A DNA stretch of 64,000 nucleotides from contig JAJDAO010000088.1 in assembly GCA_029261835.1 (NCBI GenBank), positions 1-64,000 on the forward strand, read 5' to 3'. This stretch comes from Deltaproteobacteria bacterium. Its GTDB lineage: Bacteria > Myxococcota_A > UBA9160 > UBA4427. The notes under the pieces are model-generated. The model was not told where the DNA came from and ran no database searches. It saw nothing but the letters and a program-made list of their open reading frames with translations. The translations under genes and the position numbers were made by a program. This document shows positions 35,328 to 42,255 of this stretch, piece after piece; the first letter of the stretch is position 1, and each line of letters begins with the position of its first letter.

Positions 35328-36110
35328 CTACGCCCGTTGGCTCGAGACCGATACGACTTCGCCGGTCATGTACGAGGCGTAGTCGCTCGCCAGGAAGACG
35401 ATGACGTTCGCCACCTCCCAGGGACGTGCGCCGCGGCCGTAGGCCTCGCGCGCCTCCAGCTCGTCGAGCTGCTCCTTGGGAATGCTCTTCTCGAGGAAGG
35501 GGTGCGTGGCAAAGCTGGGCGAGACAGCATTGATCCGCACACCCCGCTCGGCGACTTCGAGCGCAGAGCAGCGGGTGAGCGCCATGACACCGGCCTTGGC
35601 GGCAGCGTAGTGGGCCTGCCCCTTTTGTGCGCGCCAGGCCAGCACCGAAGCGTTGTTGACGATGGCCCCCTCACCGCGCGCGAGCATGTGCGGAAGCACG
35701 GCGCGTGTCATACGGAAGACACTGTTGAGCGTGACGTCCAGCACGGTGAGCCACTGATCATCGCTCATGTCCACGACGTCGGCCGTGCCCCCCAGACCGG
35801 CATTGTTAATCAGGACGTCGATCTGCCCGAGCTCATCGATGGCGCTCTGAATCAGCGACCGCACGTCTTCTTCCTGCGTCACATTGCAGACGCGATAGGG
35901 CACAGGCGCGCCCGCCACCTCCTCGAGCGCGGAGGCGGCCTCGGCGAGCCGTCGCTCGTGGATGTCACTGATCAGCACGCGGGCACCCTCTTCCACGCAA
36001 CGCTTGGCGGTGGCAAAGCCGATACCGGCACCCGCGGCGGCGCTGATGACGACGCTCTTGCCCTTCAGCAGGTCGTGTCCTTCGGGATAGGGGGGAGGCA
36101 TCTTGCTCAT
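35328..36110 (-). CDS. ipdF: IpdF-like short-chain dehydrogenase of steroid C/D-ring degradation
   Basis: A 260-residue SDR. Beginning MSKMPPPYPEGHDLLKGK, the cofactor motif is the unusual AAAGAGIGFATAKR, followed by LINNAGLGGTADVVDMSDDQW, the catalytic ASVLAWRAQKGQAHYAAAKAGVMALTRCSALE, and an SVSSQRA C-terminus. All of these parallel M. tuberculosis Rv3559c (IpdF), which oxidises the 5-hydroxyl of HIP-CoA derivatives. It lies 26 bases downstream of fadE30, the same gene pair and order as in mycobacteria. The assignment is strong. Confidence 0.9.
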   Translation of the reverse strand: MSKMPPPYPEGHDLLKGKSVVISAAAGAGIGFATAKRCVEEGARVLISDIHERRLAEAASALEEVAGAPVPYRVCNVTQEEDVRSLIQSAIDELGQIDVLINNAGLGGTADVVDMSDDQWLTVLDVTLNSVFRMTRAVLPHMLARGEGAIVNNASVLAWRAQKGQAHYAAAKAGVMALTRCSALEVAERGVRINAVSPSFATHPFLEKSIPKEQLDELEAREAYGRGARPWEVANVIVFLASDYASYMTGEVVSVSSQRA

Positions 36111-36136
36111 GGAATCGGTCTACTCCTCGGCCGTGC

Positions 36137-37324
36137 TCAGGCCGGCCGCGGCTCGCGCGGCATGCCGAGCGCTCGCTCGCTGATGATGTTGCGCTGAATC
36201 TCGTTCGAACCGGCATAGACGGTGTCGGATCGCGCGAAGAGATACATCCGCTGCAGCTGACTCAGCTCGTAGGGGGCGCCCTTGGCGATCTCCGCCTCGG
36301 GGCCGAGCACGTCCATGGCGAGCTTGCCGAGGCTGCGGTGCCAGTTGGCCCAGAAGATCTTGGTAATCATGGCCTCCGGACCGGGGTTGGCTCCTTCGGC
36401 GGTCGACAGGATGCGCAACGCGTTGTAGCGCTGCAGCCGGAGGCCGATCCAAGCATCGGCAATACGCTGGCGGATCAGCGGGTCCTCGGCACTGCCGTTG
36501 CTCTTGGCGATCTTGATGACCTCGTCCAGCTCGTTCTGAAAGCTCATCTGCTGGCCAAGAGTCGATGCCCCGCGCTCGAAAGTGAGCGTCCCCATGGAGA
36601 CCTTCCAGCCGCCGTTCACCTCGCCGACGATGTTCTCCGCCGCGGTGCGCGCGTCGTTGAAGAAGACCTCGCTGAACTCGGCATCCCCCGTCATCTGCAC
36701 GATGGGGCGAATCTCGACGCCATCCTGCCGCATCGGACAGAGGATGTACGAAATGCCGCGGTGCTTGGGCTTGGCATCGGGGTCGCTGCGACAAACCAAG
36801 AAGCACCAGTCCGACCAGGCCGCGCCCGAGGTCCAGACCTTCTGGCCGTTGAGCACCCACTCGTCGCCGTCGAGTTCGGCCTTGGTCTGGACATTGGCGA
36901 GATCGGAGCCCGCATTGGGCTCGGAGTAGCCCTGGCACCAGATGTCCTCGCCTTTGAGAATGCCCGGCAGGAAGCGCTTCTTCTGCTCGTCCGTGCCGAA
37001 GTGGACGAGCGTCGGGGCGAGCAGCCCTTCACCGATGTGCCCCATGCGGCCGGGCCCCTGCGCTCGCGCGTACTCCTCGTAGAAGATCACCTGCTGGCTC
37101 AGCGGCAGATCGCGTCCCCCCACTTGGGCCGGGAGGCCGATGCCGATCCAGCCGTCCTCACCGAGCTTGCGCTCCCAGGCCTTGCGCTCCTCGATCAGGG
37201 AGTGCTCGTCACCGGGCCCGCCGCGCCCCCGCAAGGCGGCAAACTCACCGCTCAGGTTGTCGCTCAGCCACGCCGCAATCTCGCGACGAAAAGCCTCGTC
37301 TTGCTCGCTGAAACGTGTGTCCAT
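36137..37324 (-). CDS. fadE30: FadE30-like acyl-CoA dehydrogenase, first beta-oxidation step on HIP-CoA
   Basis: A 395-residue acyl-CoA dehydrogenase. Phrases such as LSDNLSGEFAALRGRGGPGDEHSLIEERKAWE, FYEEYARAQGPGRMGHIGEGLLAPTL, WCQGYSEPNAGSDLANVQT, LTFERGASTLGQQM and LFARSDTVYAGSNEIQRNIISERALGMPRE mirror M. tuberculosis FadE30 (Rv3560c), which dehydrogenates the propionyl side chain of HIP-CoA. The helix-G glutamate (FERG) is present. The frame is open upstream to 37429, but ATG 37324 gives the family N-terminus. It is co-directional with ipdF, and the candidate operator lies about 140 bases upstream. Confidence 0.92.
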   Translation of the reverse strand: MDTRFSEQDEAFRREIAAWLSDNLSGEFAALRGRGGPGDEHSLIEERKAWERKLGEDGWIGIGLPAQVGGRDLPLSQQVIFYEEYARAQGPGRMGHIGEGLLAPTLVHFGTDEQKKRFLPGILKGEDIWCQGYSEPNAGSDLANVQTKAELDGDEWVLNGQKVWTSGAAWSDWCFLVCRSDPDAKPKHRGISYILCPMRQDGVEIRPIVQMTGDAEFSEVFFNDARTAAENIVGEVNGGWKVSMGTLTFERGASTLGQQMSFQNELDEVIKIAKSNGSAEDPLIRQRIADAWIGLRLQRYNALRILSTAEGANPGPEAMITKIFWANWHRSLGKLAMDVLGPEAEIAKGAPYELSQLQRMYLFARSDTVYAGSNEIQRNIISERALGMPREPRPA

Positions 37325-37462
37325 CGGGAGTCCGTACCTCGCTCGGATTCGGCCGCCCGCCGAGCCGCGGCTGCGGATCTCGGCGCTGTGCTGGGAAGAC
37401 CAGCTGGGGCGGAAAAAGGCCGTGATCACCGCCGCCCGCGGCGCTGGATGCCTGCTCTACAT

Positions 37463-37483
37463 TACGATACGATGCGTTCCGTA
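37463..37483. promoter_or_regulatory. Imperfect palindrome upstream of fadE30, candidate operator
   Basis: The segment beginning TACGATACGATGCGT has dyad symmetry at 14 of 21 positions. Its core ACGATACGATGCGT (37464-37477) matches the ipdA palindrome core ACGATACGTATCGT at 11 of 14 positions. It sits in the divergent region shared by fadE30-ipdF and fadD3, so one bound regulator could control both HIP arms. This is a sequence-only prediction. Confidence 0.5.
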
Positions 37484-37858
37484 GCAACCTCCGGTATGGG
37501 GGCGAAGGCTCTACCGACCTCCACGCCTTGCGCGAAGGCCCTTTTGCGCAAATCGCGCCGACCGATAGGCTGGCGGCACGATCTTGCCCGGCTCCGGCAG
37601 GAGGCCAAAGCAAGCACGGTGGTAACCGTAGAGACGGAACGGAAGCGCTGGAAGGCGCTGGAGAACAAACGCGTAGCCCGCTTGATTCAGAAGGACATAG
37701 ACGATCTGGTGGACAACATGCCGTGTGCTGTCACCACCCAGAACACCTCTATCAAGGTGTTTCGGTCAGCGCTGCGGCGGTCCAAATGGCCTGTTCCCCG
37801 CTTCCTGATCCAAAGCCAACTAGAAAACTCCAGTGTTGGAGAGGGAGGCAGGGGATGA
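37472..37858 (+). CDS. Doubtful hypothetical open frame
   Basis: An open frame of about 128 codons starting at an ATG inside the candidate operator. The predicted protein is basic (RKSRRPIGWRHDLARLRQEA; ERKRWKALENKRVARLIQKD) without a recognised domain. The composition differs from the neighbours. It may be noise or a decayed mobile-element gene rather than a functional protein. No good ribosome site is seen. Confidence 0.2.
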   Translation: MRSVATSGMGAKALPTSTPCAKALLRKSRRPIGWRHDLARLRQEAKASTVVTVETERKRWKALENKRVARLIQKDIDDLVDNMPCAVTTQNTSIKVFRSALRRSKWPVPRFLIQSQLENSSVGEGGRG

Positions 37859-37947
37859 AGAGATCGCGTTTCACGGACGAGCAGAAGGCCCACGTGCTGG
37901 CGCAGGCGGGCGGCCTCCCGGGAGAACTGCTGGATCGGCTGGGATAG
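37855..37947 (+). pseudogene. Possible remnant of an IS3-family transposase OrfA start
   Basis: The 30-codon frame begins MKRSRFTDEQ, the typical first ten residues of OrfA in the IS407/IS3 group, preceded by GGAGAGGGAGGCAGGGG. The similarity stops at once (KAHVLAQAGGL follows) and the frame ends after 30 codons, with no helix-turn-helix and no OrfB. It could be a decayed insertion-sequence fragment; ten residues may also match by chance. Confidence 0.3.
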
Positions 37948-38048
37948 AATATGCTCCCCGCGCAATCGCGTCCGGTCCGTCCGGGAGTTTCTCTGCTGCC
38001 GTCGACAGAATCCCCGCGGTCCGGCCCGTGCTGAGACGGAGGCGAACC

Positions 38049-39668
38049 ATGGACTTACTCGAGCAGACGATTCCGCAACTGGTTTCCGGCGCCGCCGAGC
38101 GCTTCGGGGATCGGATCGCCATCGAGGAGGGCGATCTCGCCCTGAGCTTCGCAGAGCTGGCGAGCGAATCGTCTCGGGCGGCGCGGGCCTTCTGCGCCGC
38201 CGGGATCGAGCCCGGCGACCGCGTCGGGATCTGGGCGCCGAACATCCACGAATGGGTGCTTGCGGCGATCGGCCTGCAGGCGGCGGGCGGTGTGCTGGTT
38301 CCGCTGAATACGCGCATGAAGGGAAACGAAGCCGGCTACATCCTCGAGAAGAGTGGCGCGCGCATGCTGTGCACGGTGACCGGGTTCCTGGACACCGATT
38401 ACCCCGGCCTGCTGCGCGACGTCCTCGGAGGCGCGAGTTCGGCGCGGCCGGTCTCCGATCTGCCCTGCCTGGAGCGGATCATTCTGCTGCGGGGCACCGG
38501 ACCGGCCACGACTTCGTGGTCGGAATTCCTCGGCGAGGGCGAGGCCTTCTCCGCAGAGGAGGCGCAGCGGCGGGCAGAGGCGGTTTCGGCCGAGGATCTC
38601 TCGGACATCCTCTTCACCTCCGGAACCACGGGAAAGCCCAAGGGCGCGATGACGACTCACGGCCAGACCCTGCGCTGCTTCCAGGCATGGAGCGAAATCG
38701 TCGGGCTTCGCCGCGGCGATCGCTATCTGATCGTGAATCCCTTCTTTCACTCCTTCGGCTACAAGGCGGGCTGGCTCGCGTCGATCATGTGCGGCGCGAC
38801 CATTCTCCCGCACCCGGTCTTCGACGTTCCCGCCGTGCTGGAACGGGTCGGCAAGGAGCGGATCAGTGTTCTCCCGGGTCCGCCCACGCTCTATCAGACG
38901 ATTCTGGCCCACCCCGATCGGGAGAAGTTCGATCTCTCCTGCCTTCGCCTCGCCGTCACCGGCGCCGCCGCGATCCCGGTGGAGCTGATCCACCGGATGC
39001 GCCGTGATCTCGGCTTCGAGACCATCATCACCGCCTACGGGCTCACCGAGAGCACCGGTCCGGTGACCATGTGCCGCGAGGAAGATTCCCCCGAGACGAT
39101 CGCCAGTACCTCCGGTAGAGCGATACCGGATGTCGAGGTCCGGTGCGTGGACAAGGAGGGGAAGGAGGCCCCTCGTGGGGAGCCGGGCGAGGTGGTGCTG
39201 CGCGGCTACAACGTGATGCAGGGCTACTTCGACGATGCCGCCGAAACGGAGAAGGCCATCGATTCGGAGGGATGGCTGCACACCGGTGACATCGCGGTCA
39301 TGGATGATCGCGGATACCTGCGCATCACCGACCGCATCAAGGACATGTACATCATCGGGGGCCTCAACTGCTATCCCGCCGAGGTCGAGAACCTCATGCA
39401 CTCCTGGGAGGAGATCCTTCAGGTGGCGGTGGTCGGTGTCCCCGACGAGCGGATGGGCGAGGTCGGAATGGCCTTCGTGGTGGCGGCACCGGGCGCCTCG
39501 CTCACGCCGGAGTCCGTGATCGCCTGGTGTCGCGCGAACATGGCCAACTACAAGGTCCCACGGCGTGTGGAGATCGTCGATTCCCTGCCGATGAACGCCA
39601 TGGGAAAGGTGACCAAGTTCGTTCTCCGCGAACGCGCCGCAGGGGCGAGCTCGCAGCATGGCGACTGA
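38049..39668 (+). CDS. fadD3: FadD3-like HIP-CoA ligase
   Basis: A 539-residue AMP-forming acyl-CoA synthetase. In M. tuberculosis FadD3 activates HIP with CoA, the committed step of C/D-ring breakdown. Motifs: the ATP loop DILFTSGTTGKPKGAM, then NPFFHSFGYKAGWLA, the stretch VLPGPPTLYQTIL, the AYGLTESTG motif, the GWLHTGDIAVMD acyl-adenylate motif, RITDRIKDMYIIGGLNCYPAEVE and the C-terminal lysine in MGKVTKF. The phrases around FHSFGYKAG and LPGPPT closely match mycobacterial FadD3. The ATG at 38049 lies after GACGGAGGCGAACC. It is divergent from fadE30-ipdF across the operator-bearing gap. Confidence 0.9.
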   Translation: MDLLEQTIPQLVSGAAERFGDRIAIEEGDLALSFAELASESSRAARAFCAAGIEPGDRVGIWAPNIHEWVLAAIGLQAAGGVLVPLNTRMKGNEAGYILEKSGARMLCTVTGFLDTDYPGLLRDVLGGASSARPVSDLPCLERIILLRGTGPATTSWSEFLGEGEAFSAEEAQRRAEAVSAEDLSDILFTSGTTGKPKGAMTTHGQTLRCFQAWSEIVGLRRGDRYLIVNPFFHSFGYKAGWLASIMCGATILPHPVFDVPAVLERVGKERISVLPGPPTLYQTILAHPDREKFDLSCLRLAVTGAAAIPVELIHRMRRDLGFETIITAYGLTESTGPVTMCREEDSPETIASTSGRAIPDVEVRCVDKEGKEAPRGEPGEVVLRGYNVMQGYFDDAAETEKAIDSEGWLHTGDIAVMDDRGYLRITDRIKDMYIIGGLNCYPAEVENLMHSWEEILQVAVVGVPDERMGEVGMAFVVAAPGASLTPESVIAWCRANMANYKVPRRVEIVDSLPMNAMGKVTKFVLRERAAGASSQHGD

Positions 39669-39725
39669 GGGCATCTGACCTGGTGAGCTAGAGAGCAAGC
39701 AGATCTTATAGAGAGGATTGATCAG

Positions 39726-40478
39726 ATGAGATTGGCTGACAAGGTAGCGATAGTAACTGGGGCAGCGCGCGGGATTGGTCGCGAGATCGCTCTGAGTCTT
39801 GTTCGTGAAGGGGCCAAGGTGACGATCTGTGATATAGACATCGAGCCGCTGAACGATGTGGTCAATGAAATCAAGACCGCAGGTGGCCAGGCACTACCCA
39901 GCAGAGTAGATGTGACGAACAGCGCAGAGATCAACCAGATGGTCGAAGCCACCCTTCAGACGTTTGGGCGAATAGACATATTGGTCAACAACGCCGGTGG
40001 AAGTGCACGGGACAAAGCCTCTGATTTCAATGAAGCACCGGAAGAGGTCTGGAAGGCAACGCTAGAACGTAATCTTCACGGGACGTTTGCCTGCACCAGA
40101 GCGGTGATAAACCACATGATAGAAAGAAAGAGTGGCAAGATTGTGAATTTCGCCTCGGTCAACGGTATCTCGGGACAAGCTGGGTTCGTCGACTACTCGG
40201 CGGCCAAAGCTGGGATCATCGGCTTCACCAAGGCGCTGGCGAAGGAGGTCAACTCCTACGGAATCAATGTCAATGCGGTCGCACCGGGGGTAATCGAAAC
40301 CCGAGTCGTTGAACAGATACCCAAGGAGACGATCACAGGAATCATAGAGAGCTTGAATCTTAATAGGCTAGGGCAGCCCGAAGATATATCCAATGCAGTG
40401 CTGTATCTGGTCTCCGATGAGGCGTCCTATGTCACTGGCCATGTACTCAGGGTTTGTGGTGGTGGGTTCATCTCATAG
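39726..40478 (+). CDS. FabG-like short-chain dehydrogenase with foreign base composition
   Basis: A 250-residue classical SDR: TGAARGIGREIA, LVNNAGGSARDKASD, NFASVNGISGQAGFVDYSAAKAGIIGFTKALAKEV and NAVAPGVIET are all textbook, with the Ser-Tyr-Lys set complete. Codon use is unlike the surrounding genes: many ATA, AGA, AAT and TCT codons and a clearly lower GC content. It ends just before the lnt gene and follows fadD3 by 57 bases. The likely reaction is NAD(P)-dependent oxidation of a hydroxyl (3-hydroxyacyl-CoA or steroid). The composition points to relatively recent horizontal transfer. Confidence 0.85.
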   Translation: MRLADKVAIVTGAARGIGREIALSLVREGAKVTICDIDIEPLNDVVNEIKTAGGQALPSRVDVTNSAEINQMVEATLQTFGRIDILVNNAGGSARDKASDFNEAPEEVWKATLERNLHGTFACTRAVINHMIERKSGKIVNFASVNGISGQAGFVDYSAAKAGIIGFTKALAKEVNSYGINVNAVAPGVIETRVVEQIPKETITGIIESLNLNRLGQPEDISNAVLYLVSDEASYVTGHVLRVCGGGFIS

Positions 40479-40555
40479 ACGGAGTTGCAGCGGCTCGTAC
40501 ACTACAAAGTCCCACGCGCGGCCAAGCTGACGGGTGCCGCCTCACGTTGAGCTGG

Positions 40556-42115
40556 TCACCCGGCCCGATGTGACTTCCACAGTCGGCCGACGCCTTCGAC
40601 AAGCAGCCCCAGCCCGCACAAGAGCAGGCAGCCGAACGCAAAGCTGTCGCCCACTCGTGTATAGAGCGTCGGCCGTGGTCCAGCCGGGGGAACCGCTGCG
40701 CGCAGCACGCTGGCGACACCGCTCTCGAGCCGCGCCACGAGGCCGCCGTCGGGGGCCACGATGGCGGTGATGCCATTGCTCGTCGCCCGCACCAGCGGGA
40801 CTCGCGTCTCGACCGCCCGAAAGACGACCTGCGCGAGATGCTGCTCCGCGCCGCCCCACCCGCGGTACCAGCTATCGTTCGAGACGTTCAGCAGGATCGA
40901 AGCGCCACCGACAGCCGCCTCCCGGGCGAGCGCCGGATAGAGCGCCTCCATGCAGACGAGCACCGCCAGCTTCTCTCCGCCCAGCCGGAAGATTCCCGGC
41001 CCCTCTCCCGGCGTGTAATGCGCGGCCTCGAGCTCTCGAGCCGTGGAGAGCTTCAAGAGCCCCTGCGTCGGGCTCGTCTCGCTGAAGGGCAGCAGGATTC
41101 GCTTGTCGTAGTAGCGCGGTGGCTCATCACCGACCATCAGAGCGACGCTGTTGAAGTGCCGACGAACTCCTTCCCGCAGCTCGCTGCGTGGCAACCCGAT
41201 CAGCAGCGGTACACCACGCCCTGCCAGCTTGCGCACGGGCGGACCGTAGACCGGATCCAGCAACTCGGTCTGGATGGCGTTCTCCGGCCAAACGACGAGA
41301 TCCGGCGGACGCTCTGCCGATTGCGCGATGTGCGTCAGTGTAAGCCTCACGTAGCGTCTCAAGACACGCGAGGCGCCGGCGCGCCGCCAGCGCAGGTCGG
41401 GCGGGACATTGCCCTGCACGAGCGCGACTTCGAAGTGCCCGCCACGGTCGTCGAGTGTTCTTGCGCGCAGCTCACCGTACGAGAGCGCCGCGATCAGCAG
41501 CACTCCGAAGCACCCGACCAACACGGAGATGCGTCGTCGCGTCGCCACGTCGCGGCCTACGCGGCCAGCGAGTGCCAGTGCCAGAGCGCCGAGCGCCAGG
41601 TTGCCCAGCACGAGCAGGGCGCTCACTGCGTAGACCCCGCCGAGGTCGGCAATCTGCCGAAGCCGCAGCGAGGCGAACTGGCTCTCGCCCAGTAGCGCCC
41701 ACGGCGAACGGAAGGCGAGCTGACTGCGGGCGTACTCGGCCGAGACCCACGCGGCGACCCACAGCCAGGGCTCGAGCCAACCCGGAAGTACTCGCCGCGA
41801 GCGAGCCGCCGCGGCAAAGGCCACGCCGTAGAAGGGGCTGGCCGTCACCGCGCCCACGAGCAGGAGGAATCCCAGACTCACGGCGAGAGACTTCTCGAAG
41901 TGCTCGTGCAGCGTCGGAACGAGCCAGGCGACGATCATCACCGTGGCGAGAAAGGACCAGAGTGCGGCAAAGCAGCCCGCGGCCAGCGGAGAACGCCTGG
42001 CGACGACCAGAAAGAGTGGCACCAGGCAAAACCAGGAGAGCCACGCCCATCCGAAGGGCGGCTGGGCGAGGGCGTAGAGGAGCGCGGAGAGCAGGACGGC
42101 GGCAAGGGCTCTCAA
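40556..42115 (-). CDS. lnt: Apolipoprotein N-acyltransferase
   Basis: A 519-residue inner-membrane enzyme adding the third acyl chain to lipoproteins. About six hydrophobic segments occupy residues 1-220 (MRALAAVLLSALLYALAQPPFGWAWLSW, then VAAWVSAEYARSQLAF). A periplasmic nitrilase domain follows with the catalytic Glu in DLVVWPENAIQ, Lys in YYDKRILLPFSE and Cys in LAVLVCMEALYP, then the family motif NVSNDSWYRGW and a final transmembrane helix. Its presence indicates a diderm envelope. It is divergent from the kinase gene. Confidence 0.95.
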   Translation of the reverse strand: MRALAAVLLSALLYALAQPPFGWAWLSWFCLVPLFLVVARRSPLAAGCFAALWSFLATVMIVAWLVPTLHEHFEKSLAVSLGFLLLVGAVTASPFYGVAFAAAARSRRVLPGWLEPWLWVAAWVSAEYARSQLAFRSPWALLGESQFASLRLRQIADLGGVYAVSALLVLGNLALGALALALAGRVGRDVATRRRISVLVGCFGVLLIAALSYGELRARTLDDRGGHFEVALVQGNVPPDLRWRRAGASRVLRRYVRLTLTHIAQSAERPPDLVVWPENAIQTELLDPVYGPPVRKLAGRGVPLLIGLPRSELREGVRRHFNSVALMVGDEPPRYYDKRILLPFSETSPTQGLLKLSTARELEAAHYTPGEGPGIFRLGGEKLAVLVCMEALYPALAREAAVGGASILLNVSNDSWYRGWGGAEQHLAQVVFRAVETRVPLVRATSNGITAIVAPDGGLVARLESGVASVLRAAVPPAGPRPTLYTRVGDSFAFGCLLLCGLGLLVEGVGRLWKSHRAG

Positions 42116-42255
42116 CGGCGGCTCCCCGTGTACTCGCGCGAAATCCCAGGGCGACTCGGTGATCCCGCGCGCCTGTGGACCACGTCAGAGTGGGGATTCG
42201 GACGCACGCGGACGAGCCTTGAGTGTCGCGAGCGGTTGGCCGATTGCGTGGGGTA

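Larger units (their letters stand above)
37325..38048. other. Long intergenic region between fadE30 and fadD3
   Basis: About 720 bases between two divergent HIP genes. It contains the candidate operator near 37463-37483, a mixed-composition open frame from 37472 to 37858, and a short stretch resembling the start of an IS3-family transposase at 37855-37947. The middle part (37600-37850) is visibly less GC-rich than the flanks. A regulator gene might be expected here by analogy with kstR2, but no TetR helix-turn-helix is visible. Confidence 0.5.

Noticed and set aside
36338..37471. Plus-strand open frame opposite fadE30
   Set aside because: Antisense to a well-supported acyl-CoA dehydrogenase; only the portion beyond 37472 lies outside it and that is listed as doubtful.
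37855..37947. A full insertion sequence
   Set aside because: Only ten residues resemble an IS3 OrfA start; no OrfB, no terminal repeats and no target duplication were seen, so I list only a possible remnant.
37325..38048. A kstR2-like TetR regulator gene between fadE30 and fadD3
   Set aside because: No helix-turn-helix or TetR-sized protein is encoded there in any frame.
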